NCBI RefSeq assembly: GCF_009796285.1 | Contig: NZ_CP047020.1 | Location: forward strand, 8,122,001-8,186,000 | Direction: 5' to 3' | Length of the DNA stretch: 64,000 bases | From: Streptomyces broussonetiae | GTDB taxonomy: Bacteria; Actinomycetota; Actinomycetes; Streptomycetales; Streptomycetaceae | Shown here: one piece after another, positions 7,874 to 15,332 of the stretch | How the letters are laid out: every line of letters begins with the position of its first letter | Position numbering within the stretch: position 1 is the first letter of the stretch | Notes under the pieces: generated by a model | Seen by the model: only the letters and a program-made list of their open reading frames with translations | Told to the model about the DNA's origin: nothing | Databases searched by the model: none | Program-made: the position numbers and the translations under genes

Positions 7874-8505
7874 GCGGACATTCCCACGGTGAGCAGATGA
7901 CGACGGTCGTCCGCGACGAAATCGGCGGACTCGTAGCCAGGGCGGACGAATTCAGGATGAGCGTGCAGAAGAATCGAGGTCTCGATTTCCCCGGCATGCA
8001 TGTCGGTGAGCAGCGAGGTCTCGACCCCCGCCCGATCCCGGGCGGCCTCCCAGTCCTCGACGGCCGGGAACAGCGCCATCCGCTCACCGCGCGCGGACGC
8101 CTCCTGGACGACGTGGCCCAGCACGTAGTTGCCGCCGTGCCCGTTGACCACCACGAGCGCGTCGACCCCGCCGCGGCGCAGCGACGCCGCGATGTCCCGG
8201 ACCACCGCGTGGAGCGTCACGGCGGAGATGCTGACGGTCCCCGGCCACCCGGCGTGCTCGTGCGAGCAGGAGACCGTCACCGGAGGAAGGAGGTGCACCG
8301 GGTATGCGGCGGCGATCTCACGCGCCACGGCACAGGCGACCAGGGTGTCGGTCGCCAGCGGAAGGAAGGGCCCGTGCTGTTCGAAGCTGCCGACGGGCAG
8401 GACGGCCACCTGTGCCGTGGCGAGCGCCCCCCGCGCCCGTACGTCTTCCGTGGTGTCCGCCGGCATCACCCCGTGTGCCGCCGCACGCACGCCCGAACCA
8501 CTCAT
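7729..8505 (-). CDS. Creatininase-family amidohydrolase (candidate FAPy deformylase)
   Basis: 258 aa, full length for the family. Metal-site motifs are present: VGSFEQHGPFLPLATDT (E42, H44, D52), VVVNGHGGN (about 119-127) and DMHAGEIETS (about 167-176), all expected in zinc/manganese amidohydrolases such as creatininase, MftE and archaeal ArfB. ArfB removes the formyl group from the formamidopyrimidine made by GTP cyclohydrolase III. The divergent neighbour at 8544 is a cyclohydrolase predicted to make that product, so deformylation is the leading hypothesis. The 3' end overlaps the opposing membrane-protein gene by 145 bp. Start ATG 8505 has only a weak AAAGG upstream. Confidence 0.85.
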   Translation of the reverse strand: MSGSGVRAAAHGVMPADTTEDVRARGALATAQVAVLPVGSFEQHGPFLPLATDTLVACAVAREIAAAYPVHLLPPVTVSCSHEHAGWPGTVSISAVTLHAVVRDIAASLRRGGVDALVVVNGHGGNYVLGHVVQEASARGERMALFPAVEDWEAARDRAGVETSLLTDMHAGEIETSILLHAHPEFVRPGYESADFVADDRRHLLTVGMSAYTESGVIGRPSLGSAEKGKELLAALVESFSAVFALLTAPDDAGDVRA

Positions 8506-8543
8506 TTTTTCACGGCCTTTCGTCTCTGCTGAGGAAACAGATC
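8506..8543. promoter_or_regulatory. 38-bp divergent intergenic region
   Basis: Only 38 bp separate the creatininase-family start (minus strand) from the ribA-like start (plus strand). The stretch is unusually A/T-rich for this genome (a run of T at 8506-8510). At least one promoter must lie inside the other gene. The layout suggests joint expression. Confidence 0.5.
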
Positions 8544-9215
8544 ATGACAGAAAACAACGGCGTCAACATCGGCGCAGTGGGCGCGAAGTCCGCGCGGCGA
8601 TCGGGCACGGAACGCGTCGTGAATGCACCCCTGCCCACCGTGTACGGCAAGTTCCAGGCGATCGGCTACCTGGACCACGACCGCGGTGACGAGCAAGTGG
8701 CCCTGGTGTACGGCGAGATCGGCACCGAGAACGTGCTCACCCGGCTGCACTCCGAGTGCCTGACCGGGGACGCGTTCGGCTCCCGGCACTGCGAGTGCGG
8801 CGACCAGCTGGCGGCCGCGCTGCGCGCCGTCGTCGCCGAAGGCAGCGGCATCGTCGTGTACCTGCGCGGCCACGAGGGCCGCGGCATCGGCCTGCTGGCC
8901 AAGCTGCGCGCGATGGCCCTGCAGGCGGAGGGCCTGGACACGGTGGAGGCGAACCTCGCGCTCGGCCTGCCCGTCGACGCCCGCGACTACCGCGTCGCCG
9001 CCGAGATGCTGCGCGACCTCGGCGTGCGCTCGGTACGGCTGATGTCCAACAACCCGCGCAAGCGGGAGGCACTCGTCCGGCACGGCATCCAGGTCGCCGA
9101 GCGCGTGCCCCTGCTGATCGAGCCGTGCGAGAGCAACATCACCTACCTGCGCACCAAGCGCGAGCGGCTGGACCACATCCTGCCCCACCTGGACGCCGTC
9201 GCCCATGGCTCCTGA
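8544..9215 (+). CDS. ribA: GTP cyclohydrolase II homologue with Tyr-to-Met switch
   Basis: 223 aa, single-domain RibA. Zinc ligands C72, C83 and C85 (CLTGDAFGSRHCEC) and the nucleophilic Arg147 (VDARDY; E. coli Arg128) are present, as are RGHEGRGIG and the C-terminal NPRKREAL block. Where E. coli RibA has Tyr105 (RAYALQ) this protein has Met124 (RAMALQ, codon 8913-8915). Known: S. coelicolor SCO6655 carries Met at this position and releases the formylated pyrimidine (FAPy) instead of the deformylated one. The same chemistry is inferred here. Start ATG 8544 follows GAGG at 8531. No ribD, ribE or ribH neighbours are present, so this is probably not the housekeeping riboflavin enzyme. Confidence 0.92.
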   Translation: MTENNGVNIGAVGAKSARRSGTERVVNAPLPTVYGKFQAIGYLDHDRGDEQVALVYGEIGTENVLTRLHSECLTGDAFGSRHCECGDQLAAALRAVVAEGSGIVVYLRGHEGRGIGLLAKLRAMALQAEGLDTVEANLALGLPVDARDYRVAAEMLRDLGVRSVRLMSNNPRKREALVRHGIQVAERVPLLIEPCESNITYLRTKRERLDHILPHLDAVAHGS

Positions 9216-9245
9216 CGGCCCGGCGCCCTGGCGGCCCACCGGCGG

Positions 9246-10469
9246 TCACTGAACGAGGGTCTCGCTCACCAGCCGCCGCAGCTGCGGGAACACCTTCAGC
9301 GTCCGCGGGCGCAGCTGGGTCATGAACTGCACCGTCAGCTCGTGGGCCGGGTCGACCCAGAACGCGGTCGTGGCCACGCCCGTCCAGCCGTACGCGCCGA
9401 GGCTGGACGGGGCCAGGGTGCGGGACGGGTCCACCACCACCGAGACGTTGAAGCCGAAGCCGAGACCGTCGTTGCCGGGCTCCTGGTGGACCGGGGAGCC
9501 GAAGGCCCGCAGGACGGCGCCGCCGGGCAGCCGGTTGCCGGTCATCAGCGTGACGCTGTCCGCCGACAGCAGCCGGACGCCGTCCAGTTCGCCGCCCCGG
9601 CGCAGCATCTCCATGAACCGGTGGAAGTCGTACGCCGAGGACACCAGGCCACCGCTGCCGGACAGGCACCGGGGCCGGCCGTGCACCGGCAGCCCCGGCA
9701 CCGGTGCGATCCCGCCCTCGTCCCTCTCCCCGTACAACTCGGCCAGCCGGGGCGCCTGTTCGGCCGTGACGTGGAACCCGGTGTCGGTCATGCCGAGCGG
9801 GCCGAGGATCCGTTCGGCGAAGAAGGCATCCAGCGGCTGCCCGGACACCACCTCGATCACCCGGCCCAGCACGTTCGAGGCGACCGAGTAGTTCCACTGC
9901 GTGCCCGGCTCGAACTGCAGCGGCATCCGCGCGTACACCTCGACCGTCTCGGCCAGATCGGCGCCCGGCGGCACGGAGTACTCCAGGCCCGACTCGCGGT
10001 ACCGGGCGTCGACCGGATGCGTGTGGTAGAAGCCGAACGTCAACCCGGCCGTGTGGGTGAGCAGATGGCGCAGGAGAACAGGGCCGGCGGCGGGCCGGGT
10101 GCGCATTCCGGCGCCCGAGCCGCCCTCGTACACCCGCAGGTCGGCGAATGCCGGCAGATGGCGCTCCAGCGGATCGTCCAGGCCGAGCCGGCCCTCCTCC
10201 ATGAGCTGCAGCACCGCGACGGCGGTGACCGGCTTGGTCATCGAGTAGATCCGCCACAACGTGTCCGGCGTGACAGGAAGACCGGCCGCGACATCGCGTC
10301 GCCCGTACGTCGTGAGGTGCGCGACCCGCCCGCCCCGGGCCAGGGCCAGCAGAAAGCCGGGCAGCCGCCCCGCGTCGACGTGGTCGGCGAAGCAGCGGTC
10401 CAGGCGGTCCAGCGCCTTCGCGTCCAACCCCGCCTCACCCGGGTCGACTTCCTGTCGCAGCTGTGCCAT
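9246..10469 (-). CDS. Serine hydrolase, class C beta-lactamase/esterase family
   Basis: 407 aa. The Ser-x-x-Lys nucleophile motif is S76-M-T-K79 and the YSV triad (WNYSVASN) follows near residue 190. There is no signal peptide, so it is a cytoplasmic esterase-like member (EstB type) and not a secreted beta-lactamase. Start ATG 10469 has GGAGGAG close upstream. It lies 65 bp after the MFS gene on the same strand and is probably co-transcribed with it and the TetR regulator. Substrate unknown. Converges on ribA, 30 bp away. Confidence 0.87.
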   Translation of the reverse strand: MAQLRQEVDPGEAGLDAKALDRLDRCFADHVDAGRLPGFLLALARGGRVAHLTTYGRRDVAAGLPVTPDTLWRIYSMTKPVTAVAVLQLMEEGRLGLDDPLERHLPAFADLRVYEGGSGAGMRTRPAAGPVLLRHLLTHTAGLTFGFYHTHPVDARYRESGLEYSVPPGADLAETVEVYARMPLQFEPGTQWNYSVASNVLGRVIEVVSGQPLDAFFAERILGPLGMTDTGFHVTAEQAPRLAELYGERDEGGIAPVPGLPVHGRPRCLSGSGGLVSSAYDFHRFMEMLRRGGELDGVRLLSADSVTLMTGNRLPGGAVLRAFGSPVHQEPGNDGLGFGFNVSVVVDPSRTLAPSSLGAYGWTGVATTAFWVDPAHELTVQFMTQLRPRTLKVFPQLRRLVSETLVQ

Positions 10470-10534
10470 CGCTCTCCTCCGGTCGCCGTCGTACCCGATG
10501 CCGTCCGGCCGCCCGGCCGGTGCGCACCCGGTGC

Positions 10535-11890
10535 TCATCGTCGCGCAGGAACACCGTCCGGGAGGTGATCTTCGGCAACGGGTGTGACGGACGCGACGCG
10601 GCCCCGCCCGGACAGCGCCCAGGCCGCCGGTACCGCGAGCCCGGCGACGGCCGCCAGGACGAGCAGCGCCGGCCCGGTCCCGGCGTCCAGCAGCGCACTC
10701 GCGCCGGCCACGCCGAGAGCGGGGCCCACGTTCAGCACGGTCTGCTGGAGCCCGCCCGCCACCCCGGCCACGGCCGGCTCCGCCGCGGAGACGATCGCAT
10801 GGGTGGCCGCCACCATCACCGTCCCGAACCCGGCGCCCAGCAGCGCGAAACCGCAGCCGAACACCGGCACGGACCCGGCCCGGGACAGCACGAGAACACC
10901 GAGCGCGAGCACGGTCGCAGCCACTGCCGTCGTACCGCGCGTTCCGAACCGGCGCAGCAGCACCGGGCACAGCGCGGCGGACACCACCATCAGCGCCGCC
11001 AGCGGCAGACTGCGCAGCGCACTCACCAAGGGGTCGAGCCCGAGGCCGCGTTGGAGCACGTACGTGGCCACGAAGAGCGTGCCGAACAGGGACGCCGACA
11101 CCGCGACCAGGACACCGAGCCCCGCCCCGACCGCCCGTGAGCCGACCAGGCCCGGCGGCAGCAGCGGACGCGCCGTACGCCGCTCGTGCCGGACGAGTAA
11201 GGCGGCGCCGGTCGCGGCGAGGAAGAGGGCCGACGACCGGTTGACGGCCCCGGCGCTCAGCGCGTCCACCAGGCAGGCCAGGGTCAGCGTGAGCAGTGCG
11301 GCGCCCGGGATGTCCAGCGCGGTCCGGGCGTCGCCGGGCGGGGTCCGCTCGGGGCGCAGGAGGGCCGGCAGGCCGAAGACGAGCGCCGGCAGCACGTTCA
11401 CGAAGAACACCGCCCGCCAGCCCAGATGCGTCACCAGCGCCCCGCCCACCAGCGGTCCCGCTGCCGCCGCCAGCCCGATCGCCGCCGTCCGCACGGCGAG
11501 CGGCCTCGCCAGCAGCTCCGCCGGGAACGCCACCCGCAGCATGCCCAGCGTGGCCGGCTGCAACAGCGCCCCGAACACCCCCTGCACCGCCCGCAGTCCG
11601 ATGACCCACTCCACACCGGGCGCGAGACCGATGGCCGCCGACACCGCCCCGAATCCCAGCATGCCGAGCGCGAACGCCCGCCGGTGCCCGTACCGGTCAC
11701 CGAGCCGCCCCGCGAACACCAGCAGGCTCGCCACCGCGACCAGATATCCCGTACTGGTCCACTGCACCTCGGCGAACGTCGCGCCCAGATCTCTTTGCAG
11801 ACGCGGCTGCGCGACCGTGAGGACCGTACCGTCCAGCGCGACGACCACCGCGCCCGCCACGCTGCTCGCCAGCGTCCACCGCCGGTTCAC
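10535..11890 (-). CDS. MFS drug:H+ antiporter-like transporter
   Basis: 451 aa. The DHA2-like N-half starts RRWTLASSVAGAVVVALDGTVLTVAQP (motif D1-like) with loop motif A GRLGDRYGHRRAF between helices 2 and 3 and the antiporter motif C region near residue 140. About 13-14 hydrophobic segments are present. Start GTG 11890 overlaps the TetR stop by 4 bp, so the two are translationally coupled. Probably an efflux pump controlled by the upstream TetR; substrate unknown. Confidence 0.88.
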   Translation of the reverse strand: MNRRWTLASSVAGAVVVALDGTVLTVAQPRLQRDLGATFAEVQWTSTGYLVAVASLLVFAGRLGDRYGHRRAFALGMLGFGAVSAAIGLAPGVEWVIGLRAVQGVFGALLQPATLGMLRVAFPAELLARPLAVRTAAIGLAAAAGPLVGGALVTHLGWRAVFFVNVLPALVFGLPALLRPERTPPGDARTALDIPGAALLTLTLACLVDALSAGAVNRSSALFLAATGAALLVRHERRTARPLLPPGLVGSRAVGAGLGVLVAVSASLFGTLFVATYVLQRGLGLDPLVSALRSLPLAALMVVSAALCPVLLRRFGTRGTTAVAATVLALGVLVLSRAGSVPVFGCGFALLGAGFGTVMVAATHAIVSAAEPAVAGVAGGLQQTVLNVGPALGVAGASALLDAGTGPALLVLAAVAGLAVPAAWALSGRGRVASVTPVAEDHLPDGVPARR

Positions 11891-12465
11891 CGGCCCCCCA
11901 CCGCCCCCAGATGCGCCGCCAGCGCCGCATCGAGCAGTGGCCCGAAGTCCTTGCCGCCGACGGCCAGTTGCAGGCTGTTCCAGCGCCACAGCTGGGCGAT
12001 CCCGTGCAGGTTCGCCCACAGCGCGCCCGCCACCTCGCGCGCGTCGGCCTCCGGCCGCACCTCACCGACCAGCCCGGCGAGCAGCTCGAACAACGGAAGA
12101 CTGGTGTCCCGCAACCCCAAGTGGCCGCTCTCCAGCAGATCATGACGGAACATCAGCTCGTACATCCCCGGCCGGTCCAGCGCGAACTCCAGATACGTCC
12201 GTGCCAGCGCGGCCACCCGGGCGCGGGGGTCGGTGCCGGGCCCGGGCGCCGTCCCCACTCGGTCGGCCAGGTCGGCGAAGCCGCGGCGTGCGATGGCGGA
12301 CAGCAGCTCCAGATGGGTGGGGAAGTAACGGCGTGGCGCCCCGTGCGAGACCCCGGCGCGCCGCGCGATCTCCCGCAGGGTCAGCGCCGACAGCCCCTCG
12401 GCGGCCAGCAGTTCCACCCCCACGTCGACCAGACGCTCCCGCAACCCGCTGTCGTAGTCGGTCAT
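11887..12465 (-). CDS. TetR-family regulator (WHG-domain type)
   Basis: 192 aa. The N-terminal HTH is LTLREIARRAGVSHGAPRRYFPTHLELLSAI (about 26-56). The C-domain has the LFELLAGLVGEV...ALWANLHGIAQLW pattern of WHG-type TetR proteins. ATG 12465 is chosen; an in-frame GTG at 12471 is possible. No good ribosome site precedes either, so translation may be leaderless. Two copies of an operator-like palindrome overlap the start (12465-12502), indicating autorepression. It heads a TetR-MFS-hydrolase unit. Confidence 0.9.
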   Translation of the reverse strand: MTDYDSGLRERLVDVGVELLAAEGLSALTLREIARRAGVSHGAPRRYFPTHLELLSAIARRGFADLADRVGTAPGPGTDPRARVAALARTYLEFALDRPGMYELMFRHDLLESGHLGLRDTSLPLFELLAGLVGEVRPEADAREVAGALWANLHGIAQLWRWNSLQLAVGGKDFGPLLDAALAAHLGAVGGR

Positions 12466-12502
12466 GGACACTGTCTACCAGGCGCGAGTAGACAGTGTCT
12501 AC
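12465..12502. promoter_or_regulatory. Twin operator of the TetR/MFS unit
   Basis: GTAGACAGTGTCTAC at 12488-12502 is a perfect 7-bp inverted repeat around one central base. A second copy, TGGACACTGTCTA (12465-12477, one mismatch to TAGACA-N-TGTCTA), lies 24 bp centre to centre from it and overlaps the TetR start codon. Spacing and position fit cooperative TetR repression. Confidence 0.8.
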
Positions 12503-12573
12503 GAGGTGCCTGTCACCCGTTCGGCCCACGGCTCCGGGGAATGCCGGGGCCGCCGCGACGAGTTGACGGTGCT

Positions 12574-13014
12574 ATGACCGACGACTCCACCCAGAACGCA
12601 CTGCTCGACCTGCTCTCCGCAGGCCACGGCGGCACCCTGGTCACCCTCAAGCAGGACGGCCGCCCCCAGCTGTCCAATGTCAGCCATGCCTACTACCCCG
12701 ACGAGCGGACCATCCGCATCTCCGTCACCGACGACCGCGCCAAGACCCGCAACCTGCGCCGCGATCCCCGCGCCTCCTACCACGTGACCAGCGCAGACCG
12801 CTGGGAGTACACCGTCGCCGAGGGCACGGCCGAACTGAGCCCGGTCGCCCGGGACCCGCACGACGAGACGGTCGAGGAGCTGGTCCGGCTCTACCGTGAC
12901 GTCCTCGGCGAACACCCCGACTGGGACGACTACCGGGCGGCGATGGTCCGCGACCGCCGGCTGGTGGTGCGGCTGCGGGTGGACCGGGTGTACGGGATCC
13001 CCAAGCAAGGCTGA
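12574..13014 (+). CDS. PPOX-class F420/FMN-dependent protein
   Basis: 146 aa split-barrel protein of the pyridoxamine-5'-phosphate-oxidase-like class (Rv1155-type). It begins with GHGGTLVTLKQDGRPQLSNVSH and has TDDRAKTRNLRRDPRASYHV, a typical cofactor-phosphate-binding strand and loop. Actinobacterial members mostly use F420H2 or FMN; which one cannot be decided from the sequence. It is divergent from the TetR gene by 108 bp and could be under the same operator pair. No clear ribosome site precedes ATG 12574. Confidence 0.85.
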   Translation: MTDDSTQNALLDLLSAGHGGTLVTLKQDGRPQLSNVSHAYYPDERTIRISVTDDRAKTRNLRRDPRASYHVTSADRWEYTVAEGTAELSPVARDPHDETVEELVRLYRDVLGEHPDWDDYRAAMVRDRRLVVRLRVDRVYGIPKQG

Positions 13015-13057
13015 GGCGCAGCCGGCGGCCGACGGCCCGGTGAACGGCCCCCCCCGC

Positions 13058-13936
13058 CTACACCCCCTCGGTCGTCCGCGCCTCGATCGCCCGCAGTACG
13101 GCGACCATGTCCTCGTCGCCGTACCCCCGCGCAACGGTCTCCTCGAACAGCGCGTGGCACGCATCCAGGAGCGGTGAGGCCAGGCCGGCCCTGCGGGCGG
13201 ACTCGGCGATGAGGCGGTTGTTCTTCAGGACGTCCAGTGCGGCGGCCTGCACCGTGAAGTCCCGCTCGTGCAGCTTGGGTGCCTTCATCCGGGAGACCGG
13301 GCTGGCCATCGGGCCCGCGTCGAGGACGTCGAGGAACAGGCGGCGGTCCAGGCCCTGGCGTTCGGCGAAGTGGTAGGCCTCGGTCAGTCCGGTGACCAGG
13401 GTGATCAGGAACAGGTTGACGGAGAGTTTCATCAACAGGGCGCCGGGCACCTCGCCGCAGGCGAACGTCTCCCGGGACAGGGGCGCGAGCAGGGGGCGTA
13501 CGGCGGTCACGGCTTCCTCGTCGCCGGCGAGCATGGCGACCAGTTGCCCCTGTTCGGCCGGGACCCGCGATCCGGAGACGGGAGCCTCGACGTAGTGGCC
13601 GCCGGCGGCGCGGACGTCGGACTCCAGGGCGTGCGAGTACTCGGGGGACGTCGTGCCCATGTGGACCACGGTGCGTCCCGCGACGCGGGTGCCGAAGGCG
13701 GGTGTGCCGCGGGCGAGGACGGTGTCGACGGCGGCTTCGTCGGCGAGCATCAGCAGCACCACGTCCGTGCGCGCGAACACCTCGCCGGGATCCGCGGCGA
13801 CTTGGGCACCGGCGGCGCGCAGGGGTGCGGTGCGCTGCGGGGTGCGGTTCCAGACCACGAGGGGAGTGCCGGCGGACGCCAGGCGCAGTGCCATGGGCCG
13901 GCCCATCACTCCGAGTCCGATGAAACCCACGTTCAC
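13058..13936 (-). CDS. Beta-hydroxyacid dehydrogenase-family NAD(P) oxidoreductase
   Basis: 292 aa. The N-terminal Rossmann motif GFIGLGVMGRPMALRL and VVWNRTP, then the substrate segment EAPVSGSRVPAEQGQL and the catalytic Lys region GALLMKLSVNL, match 3-hydroxyisobutyrate/tartronate-semialdehyde reductase relatives. Start GTG 13936 has GGAGG 8-9 nt upstream; a longer frame to 14053 runs through the operator region and is unlikely. Divergent from a TetR gene whose twin operators lie between them, so it is probably the main target of that regulator. Substrate unknown. Confidence 0.88.
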   Translation of the reverse strand: MNVGFIGLGVMGRPMALRLASAGTPLVVWNRTPQRTAPLRAAGAQVAADPGEVFARTDVVLLMLADEAAVDTVLARGTPAFGTRVAGRTVVHMGTTSPEYSHALESDVRAAGGHYVEAPVSGSRVPAEQGQLVAMLAGDEEAVTAVRPLLAPLSRETFACGEVPGALLMKLSVNLFLITLVTGLTEAYHFAERQGLDRRLFLDVLDAGPMASPVSRMKAPKLHERDFTVQAAALDVLKNNRLIAESARRAGLASPLLDACHALFEETVARGYGDEDMVAVLRAIEARTTEGV

Positions 13937-13966
13937 GGTGTCGTCCTCCCCTTCGCGCGAGCCGCC

Positions 13967-14009
13967 TATGACCGCTGTCATGGTAGCCGTCGTTATGACG
14001 TCGGTCATA
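13967..14009. promoter_or_regulatory. Twin operator between dehydrogenase and TetR genes
   Basis: TATGAC-GTCG-GTCATA (13994-14009) is a perfect 6-bp inverted repeat with a 4-nt spacer. TATGAC-CGCT-GTCATG (13967-13982) is a near-perfect copy, 27 bp centre to centre. Both lie in the 104-bp divergent gap, as expected for binding sites of the adjacent TetR protein. Confidence 0.82.
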
Positions 14010-14040
14010 GAGTGGGCGGGGTGCGGAACGGAGGCCGGTG

Positions 14041-14643
14041 ATGGGTGAGGCACAGGCGCGGCGGGGCCCGCGGGAGCGGATGGTCTTCAGTGCGGCCCAG
14101 CTGATCCGGCGCGACGGGATCGCCGCGACCGGGATGCGGGAGGTCGCGGCCCTCGCGGACGCGCCGCGCGGCTCTCTTCAGCACTACTTCCCGGGTGGCA
14201 AGGAACAGCTGGTCAACGAGGCGGTGGGGTGGGCGGGGCGGTACGCGGGCAAGCGGATCGCACGCTTTGTCGCCGACCTGGACGAGCCGAGCCCGAGCGC
14301 TCTGTTCGCGGCGATGATCGCGCAGTGGACCGACGAGTACGAGGCGCAGGGCTTCGGCGGGGGTTGCCCGGTGGCCGCCGCCACGGTCGAGCGGGCGTCG
14401 GCCGGCGGGGCGACCCGCGAGGCCGTGGCCGCCGCGTTCGCCACGTGGCGGGAGCCGCTCACCGGGGCCCTCGGCGACATGGGGGTCCCCGCCGCCCGCG
14501 CCGAGGCCCTGGCCACGCTGATGATCAGCACCCTGGAGGGCGCGATCATCCTGGCCCGCGCCGAGCAGGACGTACGGCCGCTGCGGACGGTCGTGGCGGA
14601 ACTGGGTCCCCTGCTCGACGCGGCGGTGCCGCCGGCCTCGTGA
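14041..14643 (+). CDS. TetR-family regulator (LmrA/YxaF-like)
   Basis: 200 aa. HTH: IAATGMREVAALADAPRGSLQHYFPGGKEQLV (about 28-58). The GSLQHYFPGGKEQL wording and FGGGCPVAAATVE in the C-domain are typical of LmrA/YxaF-type TetR repressors. GGAGG at 14030-14034 is 6 nt before ATG 14041, so this start is preferred over GTG 14038. It likely represses itself and the divergent dehydrogenase through the twin palindromes upstream. Confidence 0.9.
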   Translation: MGEAQARRGPRERMVFSAAQLIRRDGIAATGMREVAALADAPRGSLQHYFPGGKEQLVNEAVGWAGRYAGKRIARFVADLDEPSPSALFAAMIAQWTDEYEAQGFGGGCPVAAATVERASAGGATREAVAAAFATWREPLTGALGDMGVPAARAEALATLMISTLEGAIILARAEQDVRPLRTVVAELGPLLDAAVPPAS

Positions 14644-14788
14644 GCGCCGACCGTGCGGTGGACGCGGCCCGTGCGTCGCGTGCGGCCCGTGCGGTGGTGC
14701 GGAGGTTCGGCGGGTGCGCGTGCACGACGGGCGCGCGCGTACGGCGGGTCGCGGGCCGCCGGTGCTTGTCCGGCCCCGTGCGCGGCAT

Positions 14789-14800
14789 TAGCCTCCGCGC
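14789..14800 (+). promoter_or_regulatory. Leaderless-type -10 element for the VOC gene
   Basis: TAGCCT (14789-14794) fits TANNNT and ends 6 nt before the GTG at 14801, with no ribosome site in between. This is the usual geometry of a leaderless actinobacterial transcript. Confidence 0.5.
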
Positions 14801-15142
14801 GTGATCAACGGTGCACATGTGGTGCTCTACAGCCGGGACCCGGAGGCCGACCGGGCCTTTCTGCGCGGCACGCTCTGCTGGAACTACGTCGACGCGGGCC
14901 GCGGATGGCTCATCTTCAAGGCGCCGCCCGCCGAGGTGGCCTGCCACCCCACCGAGGGTGAGCCCGCGCACGAGCTGATGCTCATGTGCGACGACCTCGA
15001 CGAGACCCGGCGTCAACTCACCGAGCGGGGAGTGGAGTTCACCCGGCCGGTGGAGGAGGTCCGCTGGGGCCGGGTGACCGCGCTGCGGCTGCCGGGCGGT
15101 GGCGAGCTGGCGCTGTACGAGCCACGCCACCCACGTCCGTAG
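14801..15142 (+). CDS. Small VOC-superfamily (glyoxalase/bleomycin-resistance fold) protein
   Basis: 113 aa, one VOC domain made of two beta-alpha-beta-beta-beta modules: GAHVVLYSRDPEADRAFLRGTL, then HELMLMCDDLDETRRQLTERGVEFTRP, ending GGGELALYEP. The metal-site pattern is only partly kept (E of ELALYE present), so the enzyme class is uncertain. It probably dimerises. The stop is followed by a low-complexity region. Confidence 0.85.
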   Translation: MINGAHVVLYSRDPEADRAFLRGTLCWNYVDAGRGWLIFKAPPAEVACHPTEGEPAHELMLMCDDLDETRRQLTERGVEFTRPVEEVRWGRVTALRLPGGGELALYEPRHPRP

Positions 15143-15255
15143 CAGCCCCGGCGCCGACCCCGACCCCGGATCCGGCGTCTGCCCCTGGCCCTGACCTCGG
15201 TCCTGGCTGCGGCCCTGGCCTCGGTCTCGGCCCTGCCCCGGTTCCGATCGCGCCC

Positions 15256-15317
15256 CCGACCCCGGACCCGACCCCGGACCCGGACCCGGACCCGGACCCG
15301 GACCTGGACCCGGGCCC
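15256..15317. repeat. GGACCC-type hexanucleotide tandem repeat
   Basis: Between the VOC gene and the MHS transporter, a (CCGGAC)n / GGACCC-like hexamer run covers about 60 bp, with imperfect GACC/CTGG-rich sequence before it from 15150. It is non-coding in the annotated frames and is probably slippage-generated. Confidence 0.8.
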
Positions 15318-15332
15318 GTGGAGTGTGCCGTC

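Noticed and set aside
9246..11609. 787-aa frame extending the serine hydrolase upstream
   Set aside because: The extension is an off-frame shadow of the MFS gene; GGAGGAG before ATG 10469 marks the start.
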